A stretch of 64,000 nucleotides of DNA from Campanula takesimana (lineage: Eukaryota > Streptophyta > Magnoliopsida > Asterales > Campanulaceae): assembly GCA_026119855.1 (NCBI GenBank), contig JAOWBW010000144.1, positions 1,366,180 through 1,430,179 on the forward strand, read 5' to 3'. Made by a program: the position numbers and the translations under genes. Below are positions 44,370-55,885 of the stretch, piece by piece; the stretch's first letter is position 1; every line of letters starts with the position of its first letter. The notes under the pieces are model-generated. The model made no database searches. It was not told the origin of the DNA and saw only the letters and a list, made by a program, of their open reading frames with translations.

Positions 44370-45292
44370 CTACTTCAAAGAGACGTTTGACAACCAACCC
44401 TTAAACCAAACTCTACAATACCAAAATAACCAACCAAACTTGCCACACCCTTTACAACCAGATATCACCATAGTAAACCATATTAAACAAAAGCTCATTG
44501 TACAACAAAAACAAGACCTAGACATAGACTTTACTCCCACAGAGGTTGAAAAAGCAGTTTTCCAACTTGAAAAGAACAAATCTTCGGGTCCAGATGGCGT
44601 AACAACAGAATTTTATCAACAAACTTGGGAAAGCTCAAAAAATGAGGTAATCTCTGCTTCTCTCTCCTTTCTAAATTTAGGCATGTCAGTGGACAAAATC
44701 AATGGAACTTTCATAACTCTCATCCCAAAAGTTGATCATCCCTCTACCCCAGATCAATTTGGACCTATAAGCATCTGTAACACCATCTACAAAATCATTA
44801 CCAAAGTTTTGGTGAATAGACTCAAATCCCAATTATCCTCCCTTATATCACAAAACCAAAATGCCTTCATCCTGGGGCGTTTAATCCACGACAACATCCT
44901 CTTTAGCCATGAAATTTCAGATTCTGTTAGAAAATTCAAAAACAAAAAACACCCCAACTGTTTTGATAAATTAGACATTAGTAAAGCCTATGATAGGCTT
45001 AAATGGGATTTCATTTATAAGGTCTTAGCCAAAATGGGCTTCAGCCAAAAATGGATTTCAATAGTCATGGATCTGCATCTCGCTCCTTCCTTCCCAAAAG
45101 ATGCATTCGTCAAGGGGACCCCCTTTCACCATACATCTTCATCCTTTGTGCAGAAGCACTCTCATCCACTTTAAACGACTTCAATGAAACCAAAATCGTT
45201 CCAGGTATTCAACTCAGTAGAACAACTATCCCCCTAAACCACCTTCTGTTTGCAGATGACTGTCTTCTGACTTTAAACTCACACCAGAAGCT
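44370..45292 (+). pseudogene. L1 reverse transcriptase, first part
   Basis: Open from 44440 to 45174 and in a second frame to 45292. Motifs: TPTEVEKAVFQLEKNKSSGP, GPISICNTIYKIITKVLVNR, QNQNAFILGRLIHDNIL, KLDISKAYDRLKWDF, IRQGDPLSPYIFILCAEALS and the catalytic LNHLLFADDCLL. A frameshift lies near 45095-45170. The domain is interrupted at 45293 by the solo LTR insertion just after FADD. Confidence 0.88.
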
Positions 45293-46049
45293 TGTTGGTT
45301 CATAAAATGGAATGTTAGGATTCTTTGTTAGTACACCCTCTTGATTTGATTGATCCATACCACGTGTCTTTTTATGGACTTTAGGAATCATGTAATGAAG
45401 TTTTACTTCAATTTTTAGATAAGTGGATTTTTAGAATTTTTTTTTGTCATAGGCTGAGTTTTGATTCGGTTTGACCTCAGCGGTTTGGTTCCTCAAACCG
45501 CACTCGTTGCTATACCCGAACCGCCAGCATAGAGCCGCATAGTTTCATCAAACCGCGTCTTATGGCTTTGATGAAATCGCTCTTCAATTCTTATATGGAA
45601 CCTCTATGCTATCTTGGTAGAACCGCATATCATGAAACCGCATACTGCAGTTTCAATGAAACTGCACATCAAGTTCATTTATGGAACCGCTCTAGCACCT
45701 GGTGGAACCGCAGAGCATTTATTGAAGAATTCAAAGTATGTCATTTATTCCTTGAGACAAACATTCCCTTTATGAACCATAAAGGAATGATTCATGACTT
45801 GACAAATAACTTCGAGTTAACTTGGAGTTTCTGCAAGGAATGTCGGTTTTGTCAAGTAAATTCAAATGTTTACCGTTAGTCCTTTCTCTGCAACAAAGGA
45901 TAATGTCAGGTAGTGGTGCTACAACTACCTAGTACTACAAGACAAAACCAAGGACGAAAATGACAGCTCAACCAATGGGATTTTGATAGCAGCTGTACAA
46001 TCAAGATTTGATTCAAATCTTTATCCAACGGTCACAGGGGTGCACTGCC

Positions 46050-46057
46050 TATAAATA
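46050..46057 (+). promoter_or_regulatory. TATA box of the solo LTR
   Basis: TATAAATA in the context GCCTATAAATAGCC, in the orientation expected from the LTR ends. About 30 bp later an AACAATGAAG stretch follows, plausible as start of the R region. Confidence 0.6.
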
Positions 46058-46399
46058 GCCTTCATTTTTCAACAATGAAGGTTGCTGAGCTTCAAGAGAG
46101 AAAATCCTAAGTGTTCAAATTTTGCTTTGAAGATTTTACCCAGATATTCAAACCTTCAAAGATCTCCTTAGCAAACCCAGAATTCTTCATCAAGCTTCAA
46201 GCCAAACAACTATTCATTACTCAGCTTTGTACACTGAAAGTTTTCACTTGCTCAACATCATTAAGATCATTAGATCATTTGATTCTTTTCCGCACACACA
46301 AACACCCGATTTGTATGATCATATAGATTATACACTTCGAATACACCGGTTGTTATAATTGCTTTGTTAGGTTAGATTGTTTATTTAGAGTTTAGATTT

Positions 46400-47828
46400 G
46401 TTGGTCCCAAAGGGCAACAATGGTATGAAAAATAGCTAGAGGGGGGTGAATAGATGTTTTAAAATTCTTTTGTTACCCTTAATAAACTCAATTGCAAATG
46501 CGCACTTTATCAAGTAAGCGTTATGATATGCACCTAAGTGAGTGAGTGAAATGCACAGCGGAATTTAGTAATGTAAATAGGCGCAAAGTATGATAAAGGG
46601 GGCGCACACACGCTCTAAGTATTTTGGCTCAAATTGGGTGAAATAAGGAACTAAGGCAAATGAGTTAACAACACAACACAATTCAGTTCAATCAATCTAC
46701 AATGAGTAAACAAGCAAATAGTGAGTGAAGATAATAACTTGAAAGTAAATGACAAGATAATAACACAAGCTATTTGGAGATGTTCGATCAATGAAAGATC
46801 TACGTCCTCTACCAAGATGGTTAGACTTGAATTTCTAATGGAGATCTTATATTATGAGAGAGTGTTACAAATTACAACTTTTGAGCTTCTACACTAACTC
46901 AAGATCTAATATTCTATGAATGAACAAATCCAAAACAATAACCGGTGTATCTCTAAAAGAAGGATCTAAGTGATCAAACTTAAAGAGGTGCGTGTGTGAT
47001 TTTAGTATCAAGGCTCTTTAGATCTTTATGATTTAGAGCACAATAAAACTAAAGTGTTATAGCTTGAAGATATGGGCTAAGGATGAAGGTATGAAGATGT
47101 TCTTGAGAAATTCGGGAAAAAACAAAGGCAATCTTCAAATCTTCAACAAATGCTTTGAGAGAGAAATTCTTGAAATTCTTAGCAAAACTCAGCAACTTCA
47201 AAATGTTGAAGTTATGGGGTATTTATAGTGAACTTCCAAAAACTAGCCGTTGGAGATCCTTGTGGATAAGATGTGCTGTCGCTCGTTGATTGGAGCATGC
47301 ATATATTATGGCCATTTTGACACTCAACATAAATGTGACCGTTGTGGACACGTGTCAACAGATTAGGCGCATATGCATCTTTTAACCACCGTTGGATCAT
47401 TGGCGTAATTTGAATTCTCTTCAAGTCTTTGAATCTTCAATAAATCACTGAGTGTTGAATAAACACTTTGAGGCGCGTTGAGCCAAGAGGCGCATAGAGA
47501 ATGCGCGCGCTAAGGCATATGAGGCGCATGGCGCGTATGATAAAAATAAGGCGCATAGCATTTCTTAGAAGAATGCTTATATGAGCGCGCTAGAAGGCGC
47601 ATGGCGCATAGGCGCATGGCTCAACTCAAAATGTGATTTTCTTGAATCTTGATCTTCTTGCCCTATTTCTAAGCCTATTCTATAACAATGGACAACGTAA
47701 AAAAATGAAGTATAAATACTTCTTACATGTGGGTCTAAAGTCCATGAAATAAAACTTAGGTGATGGATCAATCAAATCTAATAAATCCTATTACATTAAA
47801 ACTGAGATATATGTGGGCATACCCAACA
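46400..47828 (-). repeat. 3' LTR of the SIRE-like element
   Basis: 1429 bp. By eye it differs from the 5' LTR at roughly 20-25 positions plus three indels, one of them an extra GCGCATAG-type unit near 47600. On the minus strand a TATAAATA box lies near 47219-47226. It contains 11 GGCGC motifs, clustered at 47464-47625. Confidence 0.95.
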
Positions 47829-47846
47829 ATCTCCCCCTATTTGATT
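47829..47846 (-). other. Polypurine tract of the SIRE-like element
   Basis: On the minus strand CAAATAGGGGGAGAT lies directly before the 3' LTR start. It would prime plus-strand DNA synthesis. Confidence 0.85.
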
Positions 47847-48349
47847 GATGCCATTACCTACTCTATCAAGGACAAACATTATACTTGATAAAAACATGTT
47901 CAAATAAATAACTTTGATAAATCATGTCTCAAGTTAATGCACACACTAGTCCAAGATATAGATTTCTAATCTATTCCAAAAAGGATAACACATTACATAT
48001 GGAAAGATAGAAACAGCAGTTTAACACATTCAAAATGATATATGAATTTTAGGTTTGAAAAGTGTTTAAACCAAGTTTAAAACTCAATGCATGAAAGTAT
48101 GAAACAATTCAATATGATGCATATGAATTTAAACAATATTCATTGTTCTACAAACAAGGAGTTTGAGTGAACAAGGTTTGATAATAAGTGATGCATTATT
48201 CTCATTAAAACTTGGGGTGTATGAGTTACAGATTACAAGTTTTGAATAGAACAAAAACAAAAGGTGCTAAAACAAGTAAGCACTAAATCATTCACACAAG
48301 AGTAGTTTCTATCACAAAAGATTCTAATAACTTACAATCAAAATAGAAA

Positions 48350-50541
48350 CTAAGGGTTGGGAGGCGCGTCATCGTCCTTCAATCCTTCAACGATCTCTGA
48401 AACGGAGCGCTGAATCTGTTTAGCGAGCTGATGACTACGGTTCGCTAAGCCCTGAGTGTCAGTGACGCTAGAGTGAGTGGTAGTGACACCGTCTCTGATG
48501 TAACTCAAGTGATTCATATTGATGTTTTGATACTCATCAATGGAGCGCTGAGTGATTTGCTGCTGCTGAGAAATTTTTTCTTCTAAGATTTGAAGATGAG
48601 CTTCAATGGCATTTTGAGCCGTGATAATGTCAGAAGAAATGTGATCGGCGCATCTGTCTGAGCTTGAGTGAGCAGCAGTGAAGTGAGTAACGACCAATTC
48701 TTTCAAAACATCCAACTTTGATACTAACACGTTCATGTTGGATTGAGACGCAGCAGACTGAGGTATGAAAGTAGGCGCATAAGATGTGGTTTGCGCCTGA
48801 TCAGAATGAGGTTGTACCTGAGTCTGCGCCGGAGGAGAGTAGGAGCAGAAAGTTTGTCCTTGAGTGAATTCATCTCCCCCTTAATGGCAGCAATCTCTTC
48901 AGATTGATCAGTAAGCATTGAAGTGAGTAGCTCAAATTGAGACTTGATCTGCGTTTGACCTTGCTCTAAATTTGCTTGCCCCTGCTGCAAAGATTGAACA
49001 ATAGAAAGTACCTCGCTCAAATCTGGAGCAGATGGAGGAGGCGTAGGGATTGACTGGGGCGCATCAGATTGTAGAGGCGCAATAGGAGGTTGAGGCGCAT
49101 GAGGAGGTGAAAGAGTAGGAGACGCATAGTCATCTTCAGATTCATCATCAACTGTTTCCGTTGTGATTAGATCTGGTCCAGAAGGAGGTGGAGGCGCAAC
49201 TGGAGAAGGAGTGCGCTGAGGAATGGTCTCTTGCTCCCCCTGAAATGGTTCATCTATGTCTGAAATATCATCGCCAAAAAGATCAGAATGGAGTTGTTCC
49301 CTTAACACTTTGGTCTTTTGAATTTTGAGGACTGGAGGCGCACGGGGAGCGGGGGCGCGTTGAGAAGGCGCGCGCTGGGTAGGCGCAGGAACAGAAGGGC
49401 CTTTCTCAACATCAGCACTTGAACCAGCGCCTTTCTTGCGCTCTAGCTTCTCTGACTCAGCAGCTTGAAAATCTTCATCTCTTTTCCTTTGAGCCTCAAG
49501 TCTGCTGGCTTCCTGCGCTAGCCTTAGATCACGATCTTCATCAGATTCAAATCTGGTGCGTTTGATAGGCGCACGAGGAGGGTCATCAACCACCCGTTTT
49601 CCTTTGCTTTTCTCTGCTCCTGGCAAGGGATCAGCGCGTTGACTTGCGCTTGCAGTTACTGCGCTTTTCTTTATCGGTGCGCCTTTAAGAACTGGCGCAT
49701 CATCTGATTCGGTTTCTTCATCAATTAAGCATTCAACGGTTTTGATCTGAATTCCCTTGGCGCGCTTTGCAGGCTTCTTTCTGCGCTTTTTGAGATCCAA
49801 GTTTGCTTTTCCAAAAGTTGGAACATCATCAATTTTGTACTCAGGATTCTCATTCAAAAATTTGACTAACTCAGGATAAGTTAGAAAAAGTTGTGAGAAG
49901 AAGGCACTGAGAGCGGAACTTGGTCTTTCCATCATTCTTGTTCTTCACATACTTGTCAATCTGCTCACGCAACGTTTTGAACAAAATGTGAGGCCAGTGA
50001 AGCTTCTCCTTGGCCATGATGGCAGCGGTGTATTCCCATTGTTCCACCGTGAATCGGTTCACGTTCCCGGTTTTGAATACAATAGAAGTTCCCACTAAGT
50101 GCGCTAATGAGTCAAGAGTTCTCCACCATCTCGAATTTCAGTGGTTTTGATATTATTTTGAAGTGTAGGAATATTTAGAAGAGAGGCAGCCATCTTGTTC
50201 TGATCGTCAATAGAATAAGTCATCGGACGCCCAATAATGCGATCGTCACCCGTAGATGGAAAACTGAGTAAGTGTCGAATTACAGACGAGGACATATGGA
50301 TGTCTATATTTTGAACGCGAGCCTCAATCCTGTAGTGAGTGCGTCCATTAACATCAATTTCCACTAGAACAGCGGTGGAAAAGAACTCATCCATGAGGAG
50401 CGGAGAATAAAATGTCTGATCCATAGTGAATAAAGGGAGTAGACCAGCAACGCGCAAGGTTTCAATGATCTCTCGCCCAATATCTTCACCAGATAGCTCT
50501 AGTAGATCAAGAGTTTCTTCTAGTTTAAAGTTGGCTAGATC
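48350..50541 (-). pseudogene. Extra (env-position) gene of the SIRE-like element
   Basis: The frame opens at 50697 but recognisable protein begins after a good 3' splice site at 50542-50544 (TTTTGTTTTTCAG). Pieces: DLANFKLEETLDLLELSGED ... MDEFFSTAVLVEIDVNGRTH ... VQNIDIHMSSSVIRHLLSFP, like the domain of plant transposon-associated coat-type proteins; a short helical piece (YTAAIMAKEKLHWPHILFK); then a Lys/Glu/Pro-rich disordered part and a C-terminal coiled coil to 48350. Frameshifts lie near 50100, 49930 and 48735. No clear transmembrane segment, so 'env' is positional only. Its role in the element life cycle is unknown. Confidence 0.6.
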
Positions 50542-51473
50542 CTGAAAAACAAAATGATTGATGTTAGAAGTGACAAAGGAGCATAGAATCATAAAATGAT
50601 CAGAGTAACATAGGCGCATAAAGAATTGAGAGGCGCATAATAGAATCAGGCGCACAAAAACATAGAGAAACAAGGCGCATGATTGGATTAGGCTCATGAA
50701 ATTTTAAAGGCGCATAGGGTTACAAGGCTCATATTATGGTTCTATGTAAATACTAAGGAAAAATTAAAACAACGAAATTTGACTAAGTACAAAGTTAGGC
50801 ACATAAGGTTTTAGGCGCAGAATGATTTAGGCGCATATACAAGTAGAGGCGCAGAAAGCATTCAGGCGCATAAAAGAAATTAGGCGCATAATGATGCATA
50901 TAGGCGCATATCGTGTGAAAATTTTATCTTAGTAAAAAAAAACACACAAAAACAAAATAACAAGCATTCAATTGAAAGAAATGAGAATCAAAAAGCACAA
51001 ATTTTCGAAAACAAGATAGAAAATTTTAGAGACCAAAACATGCAAGAATGACAAAGAACACGAAGAACGACCCTTGAATGCTCGAAGAACACCAAGAACA
51101 CGAAAATCATGAAACTTCACCAAAACAAACAAATAATATATCAAAACGACCGCATGACAACGAGGAATCTAAATATGTAAACAAAAATATGAACAAATCA
51201 ACAATGAAAGCACAATGAACGAAAGAAGAACCGAAAATTTGAAAAGTTTAGAAAACCAAAAATTCAGATTCGCAAAGATGAAAGCATTAATCGTAAAGAT
51301 GTTGGATTATAAAGACTCGAATTCATTAAATGAACACAACCCAACAAACGATATCAAAAAATGGAAATCATAACGTGAAAAATCAAAGAAAAACGAACTC
51401 GGGTTTGAAAATGGCGAATGAACCAAAAAAAAAAAACTGGAAAATAAGGAGATTAAGGTTCAAGAGATCATAC
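50542..51473 (-). other. Candidate intron in front of the extra gene
   Basis: On the minus strand GACGAAATG|GTATGATC at 51474/51473 gives a possible 5' splice site and TTTGTTTTTCAG|GAT at 50542/50541 a 3' site, 932 bp apart. Splicing would join an ATG directly to the GAT codon of the extra gene in frame. The interval is AT-rich and without protein homology, and has eleven GGCGCA boxes at 50611-50910. This is an inference; no transcript evidence is available. Confidence 0.45.
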
Positions 51474-51660
51474 CATTTCGTCTTGTGTAGATGTGATGTT
51501 TCTTAGGACCCATATAGAAGAAATATAAGAAATATATATAGAGAGAAAGTGAGGAAGATAAGTGAGAGAGAGAAATGAGAGAGCAGAGAGAGATAGAGAG
51601 TTGACGGGTGAGAGAGAGAGGAAGAGAGAGGTTGTTGGAGATGAGATATATATAGTTGAC
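51474..51660 (-). promoter_or_regulatory. Candidate internal promoter and CT-rich leader of the extra gene
   Basis: On the minus strand TATATATA (51647-51654) is followed by a long CT-microsatellite leader and an ATG at 51476-51474. A segment CTCTCTCTCACCCGTCAACT is present twice around the TATA box (about 51601-51625 and 51656-51680). This arrangement looks like the promoter and 5' UTR of a plant gene and is not expected inside a copia element. It may also be only a simple repeat. Confidence 0.4.
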
Positions 51661-52519
51661 GGGTGAGAGAGAGAGGAAGAGGAGACTGGTGATGATGAAA
51701 AATAGGGTCAAAAATTTTGCACTGAAAAAAATAGGGAAGATGGGAAAAGATGTGCATTAATGAGGGATTTTGAAAGACGGCTCATCATTACAGAAAGGTA
51801 CGGCGCATTTATGAGGGATTTTGGGGATTAGAAGGGCATTAAATGCTGAATGACATAAGGTACGATTGATGTGACATCTTGGGTTTTTGAAAAACTGCTC
51901 CACTTTCCCTTTAAGTGTATGAGCAATTTTGACTAATTTTTGCACAAACACCAAAAACATTTATTTTGGTGTAAGTTTGGGGTGCAAGAAATATATCCCC
52001 AGAAAATAAAGTTTTTCGAAAAACGTAAAACGAGGGAAAAATTTAATTGCACAAGTACCCTTGAACAATTAAAGGAATGTCAAAAGACATAGATTCCTAC
52101 AATAAATTAGAACAATCATACCTGGTACTTGTGAAACTTTAATACGTTCAATCATTGAAATTAAATGTTTGAGCATTGAATGAGCCGCAATAGTTAATGC
52201 GCGCATGAAGGGGCGCATTACTCATCAAGGCGCACAGAATGATATAGATAGCATTACGTAATAGGCGCGCAGAGATGTTTGAGCGCGCATAAGCGTTTGG
52301 CGAGCATTAGATGCTAGGCGCGCATGAGATGCTTAGGCGCGCATGAGATGCTTAGGCGCGCATGAGATGCTAGGCGCGCAGGAGATGCTAGGCGCGCAGG
52401 GTGAATCTTATGGCGCATGAAGTTTCCTTGAAACTTTGAAATGATTTAACATTTGAACCTAGTTTTCTCATAACTCAACAAAACATAAAATCATTAGTAT
52501 TGACAAAACTATATTGAAT
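51661..52519 (-). other. Spacer between pol and the extra gene
   Basis: No gene. It holds a tandem group of five CTTAGGCGCGCATGAGATG-like units of about 19-20 bp at 52310-52400 and further GGCGC boxes. Confidence 0.6.
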
Positions 52520-53686
52520 TTAGTTGAGTTCAAGCATACCCATTTCACCTCTCAAAAATGTGAACCGTTTCGCGTCAAGTGCTTTTGTTAAAATGTCGGT
52601 GATTTGATAGTCGGTTCCCACGTGTTCCAAATGAATATTGCCCTTCTCCACGTGGTCTTTGAGGAAGTGATATTTGATGTCGATGTGCTTGGTCTTTGAG
52701 TGTATGACAGGATTTTTAGAAACCGCAATTGTTGATGTATTGTCGCAGTAGATGGGACAATTTCCTTCGATGATATCATAGTCCACCAATTGCTGCTTCA
52801 CCCAAAGTATTTGACAAAAACAACTTCCCGCAGCGATATATTCGGCTTCGGTTGTTGAGACAGATACAGAAGCTTGTTTCTTACTTGCCCATGACACAAG
52901 TCGATATCTGAGGAAATGACAAGTGCCACTAGTGCTTTTCCTATCAATGGTGCATGCTGCGTAATCCGCATCTGAATAACCTACAAATTTAAAGTTTGAA
53001 TCTTTGGTGTACCAAAGTCCAAGGTTAACAGTACCGGAGAGATATCTTATAATACGTTTTACAGCAATTAAGTGTGCTTCTCTAGGGTCGGATTGATAAC
53101 GAGCACAAACACAAACACAAACACAAAACATAATATCGGGCCTACTAGTAGTAAGATAAAGGAGTGAGCCAATCATACCTCGATAGAGCGTTTGATCAAC
53201 ACGTTTACCTTTTAGATCTTTGTCGAGTTTGTTGCTGGTGGCCATTGGAGTATCGTATGATTTAGCATTTTCAAGTCCAAACTTCTTGATTAAGTCCTTT
53301 GTGTATTTGGCTTGATTGATAAAAATGCCTTTACTCATTTGCTTGATTTGAAGCCCGAGGAAGAATGTGAGTTCTCCCATCATGCTCATTTCAAACTTGC
53401 TCTTCATTAGTTTCTCAAAGCGCTTGCACAACAATTCATTAGTAGAACCAAATATAATATCATCAACATAAATTTGAACAAGTAATTTATGACCATTATG
53501 TTTGGCAATGAAAAGAGTTGTATCGATTTTACTGCGAGTGAAGCCTTTTTCGATGAGAAACTTGGATAGTGTATCATACCATGCTCTTGGTGCTTGCTTG
53601 AGTCCATACAAAGCTTTCTGGAGTTTGTACACATGATTTGGAAATTGAGAATCTTTAAATCCAGGTGGTTGAGCTACATAGACTTG
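52520..53686 (-). pseudogene. SIRE-like RT (second half) and RNase H
   Basis: Open from 53632 to the natural stop at 52520. RT: LQKALYGLKQAPRAWYDTLS, catalytic VQIYVDDIIFGS, GELTFFLGLQIKQ. RNase H: FKFVGYSDADYAACTIDRKS, SWASKKQASVSVSTTEAEYI, YCDNTSTIAVSKNPV and HIDIKYHFLKDHV, with all acidic residues. Near residues 171-178 the sequence FCVCVCVCAR has extra Cys-Val units from a 6-bp repeat expansion. The N-terminal part lies in the preceding piece, cut off by a TAA at 53687. Confidence 0.92.
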
Positions 53687-54883
53687 TTATTGGAGTTCAG
53701 CATTTAGAAACGCGCTCTTCACATCTATTTGATATAACTTGAAGTTCTTGTGAGCGGCGTAAGCTAGAAATAATCTGATAGCTTCAAGTCTTGCTACGGG
53801 CGCAAAAGTTTCATCGTAGTCAATTCCTTCTTCTTGCCTATAGCCTTGTGCAACCAATCTTGCTTTGTTTCTTGTGATGGTTCCATTCTCATCCATCTTG
53901 TTTCTGAACACCCATTTCGTACCAATCACTCCATGATCATTTGGTCTTGGAACTAGAGTCCAAACCTTACATCGTTCAAATTGATTGAGTTTTTCTTGCA
54001 TTGCAACAACCCAATTAGGATCTTGGAGCGCTTCATCAGCCTTCTTCGGTTCAATTTGAGAGATAAAAGCAGTATAAGCATCAAAGTTTGTAGCTCTCCT
54101 TGTACGAACACCAACTTGTAGATCACCGATGATATTAGCAATTGGGTGACCTCTAACTTCACGAATTTTAGGAGGTAAGTTAGGTTGAGTCATAGTAACT
54201 TGAAGGTCTTCAATTGGTACATCTTCACCATATTCAAAGTCATTAAAATTTGGGGGTTGAACTGGCTCAGAATCGAAATTTGGGTTAACACCAGATGCAG
54301 CAGTAGAAATAGGCGCGTGAGAGGAATCATGAGGCGCATCATTGGAATGAGGCGCAATAGAGGATTCACCAGGCGCATTATAAATTGAATTAGGCGCATT
54401 TGATGTAGATGGATTTCCTTGTATTGATAGATTTTGATCTTGAGTGGGCGCAACATGAATAGGAGCACCTGTATCATTTAGCTCAACAGAATCATCAGCA
54501 CCATTTGGAGCCAAATGTGGCTCAAGGAGAGAATGTTCATCAAACGTAACATGTACAGATTCAACTATCACTAAAGTAGATCTATTAAAAACATGAAAAG
54601 CTTTAGAGTGTTTGGCATACCCAACAAAAATACCTTCGTCGGCTTTGGCATCGAATTTACCTCTATGTTCGTTTCCATTGTAGAGGATATAACATTTGCA
54701 ACCAAAGATCTTGAAGAATTCAATGTTGGGAGTTCTACCACGCCAAAGTTTATACGGAGTCTTGTTGTGAAGTTTGTTGATGAGGGAACGATTTTGAGTA
54801 AAACATGCAGTGTTGATAGCTTCTTCCCAAAAGTACTTAGGTAATTTAGCTTCAGCTATCATCGTCTTTCCCGCTTCAATCAA
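53687..54883 (-). pseudogene. SIRE-like integrase C-terminus and RT N-terminus
   Basis: 398 codons. Integrase end: EAGKTMIAEAKLPKYFWEEA, TPYKLWRGRTPNIEFFKIFG, EGIFVGYAKHSKAFHVFNRS. A long linker with repeated Ala-Pro dipeptides (APIHVAP, NAPGES, DAPHDSSHAPI), encoded by the GGCGC-type motif, follows. RT starts at NWVVAMQEKLNQFERCKVW and continues to GTKWVFRNKMDENGTI and LYQIDVKSAFLNAELQ, where a TAA interrupts. Confidence 0.9.
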
Positions 54884-55848
54884 CGTCCTATTCTTTCTTT
54901 CAACAACGCCATTTTGTTGAGGGACTCGGCGGTTGAAAAGTTGTGATCTATCCCATGATCTTCACAATATCGAGCAACACCGTTGTTTTTTAATTCTGTT
55001 CCATTGTCGGATCGAACACTAACGATGTCATCTTCTTTTTGGGTTTGGAGCAGTCGAAATAAGGTAGAGAGAATATCATAACAATCATCTTTTGTAATCA
55101 TCATCTCCACCTATGTATATCTTGAATAATCATCCACCACAACTAGAGTATACTTGTTTCTTCTAATACTTGCGGTGGTAACTGGTCCAAATAGATCAAT
55201 GTGAAGCAATTGCAAACATCTAGAAGTTGAAGGATTGGTCTTGCTGGAGAAAGATTTCTTCGGTTGTTTGCCAAGTTGACACGCGGCGCACTTCTTGTAA
55301 TGATGATCAGCAACCTTGGGGAGTCCTTTAACAAGGTTATTTCTGCTGAGTTTAGATAGATATTTGAAGTTCAAGTGACTTAAGCGCTTGTGCCACAGCC
55401 AACTATTTTCGTTCACACTTTTTGCTACAAAACAAAGATTAGTAATAGAGTTCATACTATGGAAATCAATAATATAAATATTTGTCTTACGATATCCCGT
55501 GAGTAAGATAGCTCCAGTTTTGCCATTCTTGATAAGACATTGCGTTGAAGTAAAATGACATTCTAATCCTTTGTCGCAGAATTGAGATATGGATAATAAG
55601 TTGTGCTTGAGCCCTTCGACAAGTGAGACTCTTTCAATGCACACTTTGTCTTTCTTGAGCTTTCCATATGCTACAACTTGACCTTTGTTATTATCATCAA
55701 ATGTTACTGAGGGACCTCTTTCTTCATGCACATCTTCTAATAAGGATTCATCTCCAGTCATGTGTCGTGAACACCCACTATCGAGAATCCATTCATACGT
55801 TCTAGATTTAGATCCAGCCATGAAGCAAAGAACCTGAAATATAAACAT
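54884..55848 (-). pseudogene. SIRE-like protease and integrase core
   Basis: Protease WILDSGCSRHMTGDESLL near the start, then the GAG-pre-integrase region, zinc-binding LWHKRLSHLNFKYLSKL ... CAACQLGKQPKK, catalytic Asp in LLHIDLFGPV. A TAG at 55111 replaces a Trp codon after VVDDYSRYT. The next piece has Asp in SVRSDNGTELKN; a frameshift near 54925 precedes the catalytic Glu (GVVERKNRT in the other frame). The catalytic residues survive but the chain is broken twice. Confidence 0.92.
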
Positions 55849-55885
55849 TTAACAGGTCCCCTTTATTCCTTTTGGGTCCTAGAAG

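Noticed and set aside
47212..47424. 70-codon ORF found identically at 47212-47424 and 59186-59398
   Set aside because: It lies within the U3/R part of both LTRs of the SIRE-like element; identity reflects LTR duplication, not a gene.
51460..51757. Leucine/serine-rich ORFs on the minus strand as membrane proteins
   Set aside because: They come from a CT microsatellite; two frames give similar low-complexity translations.
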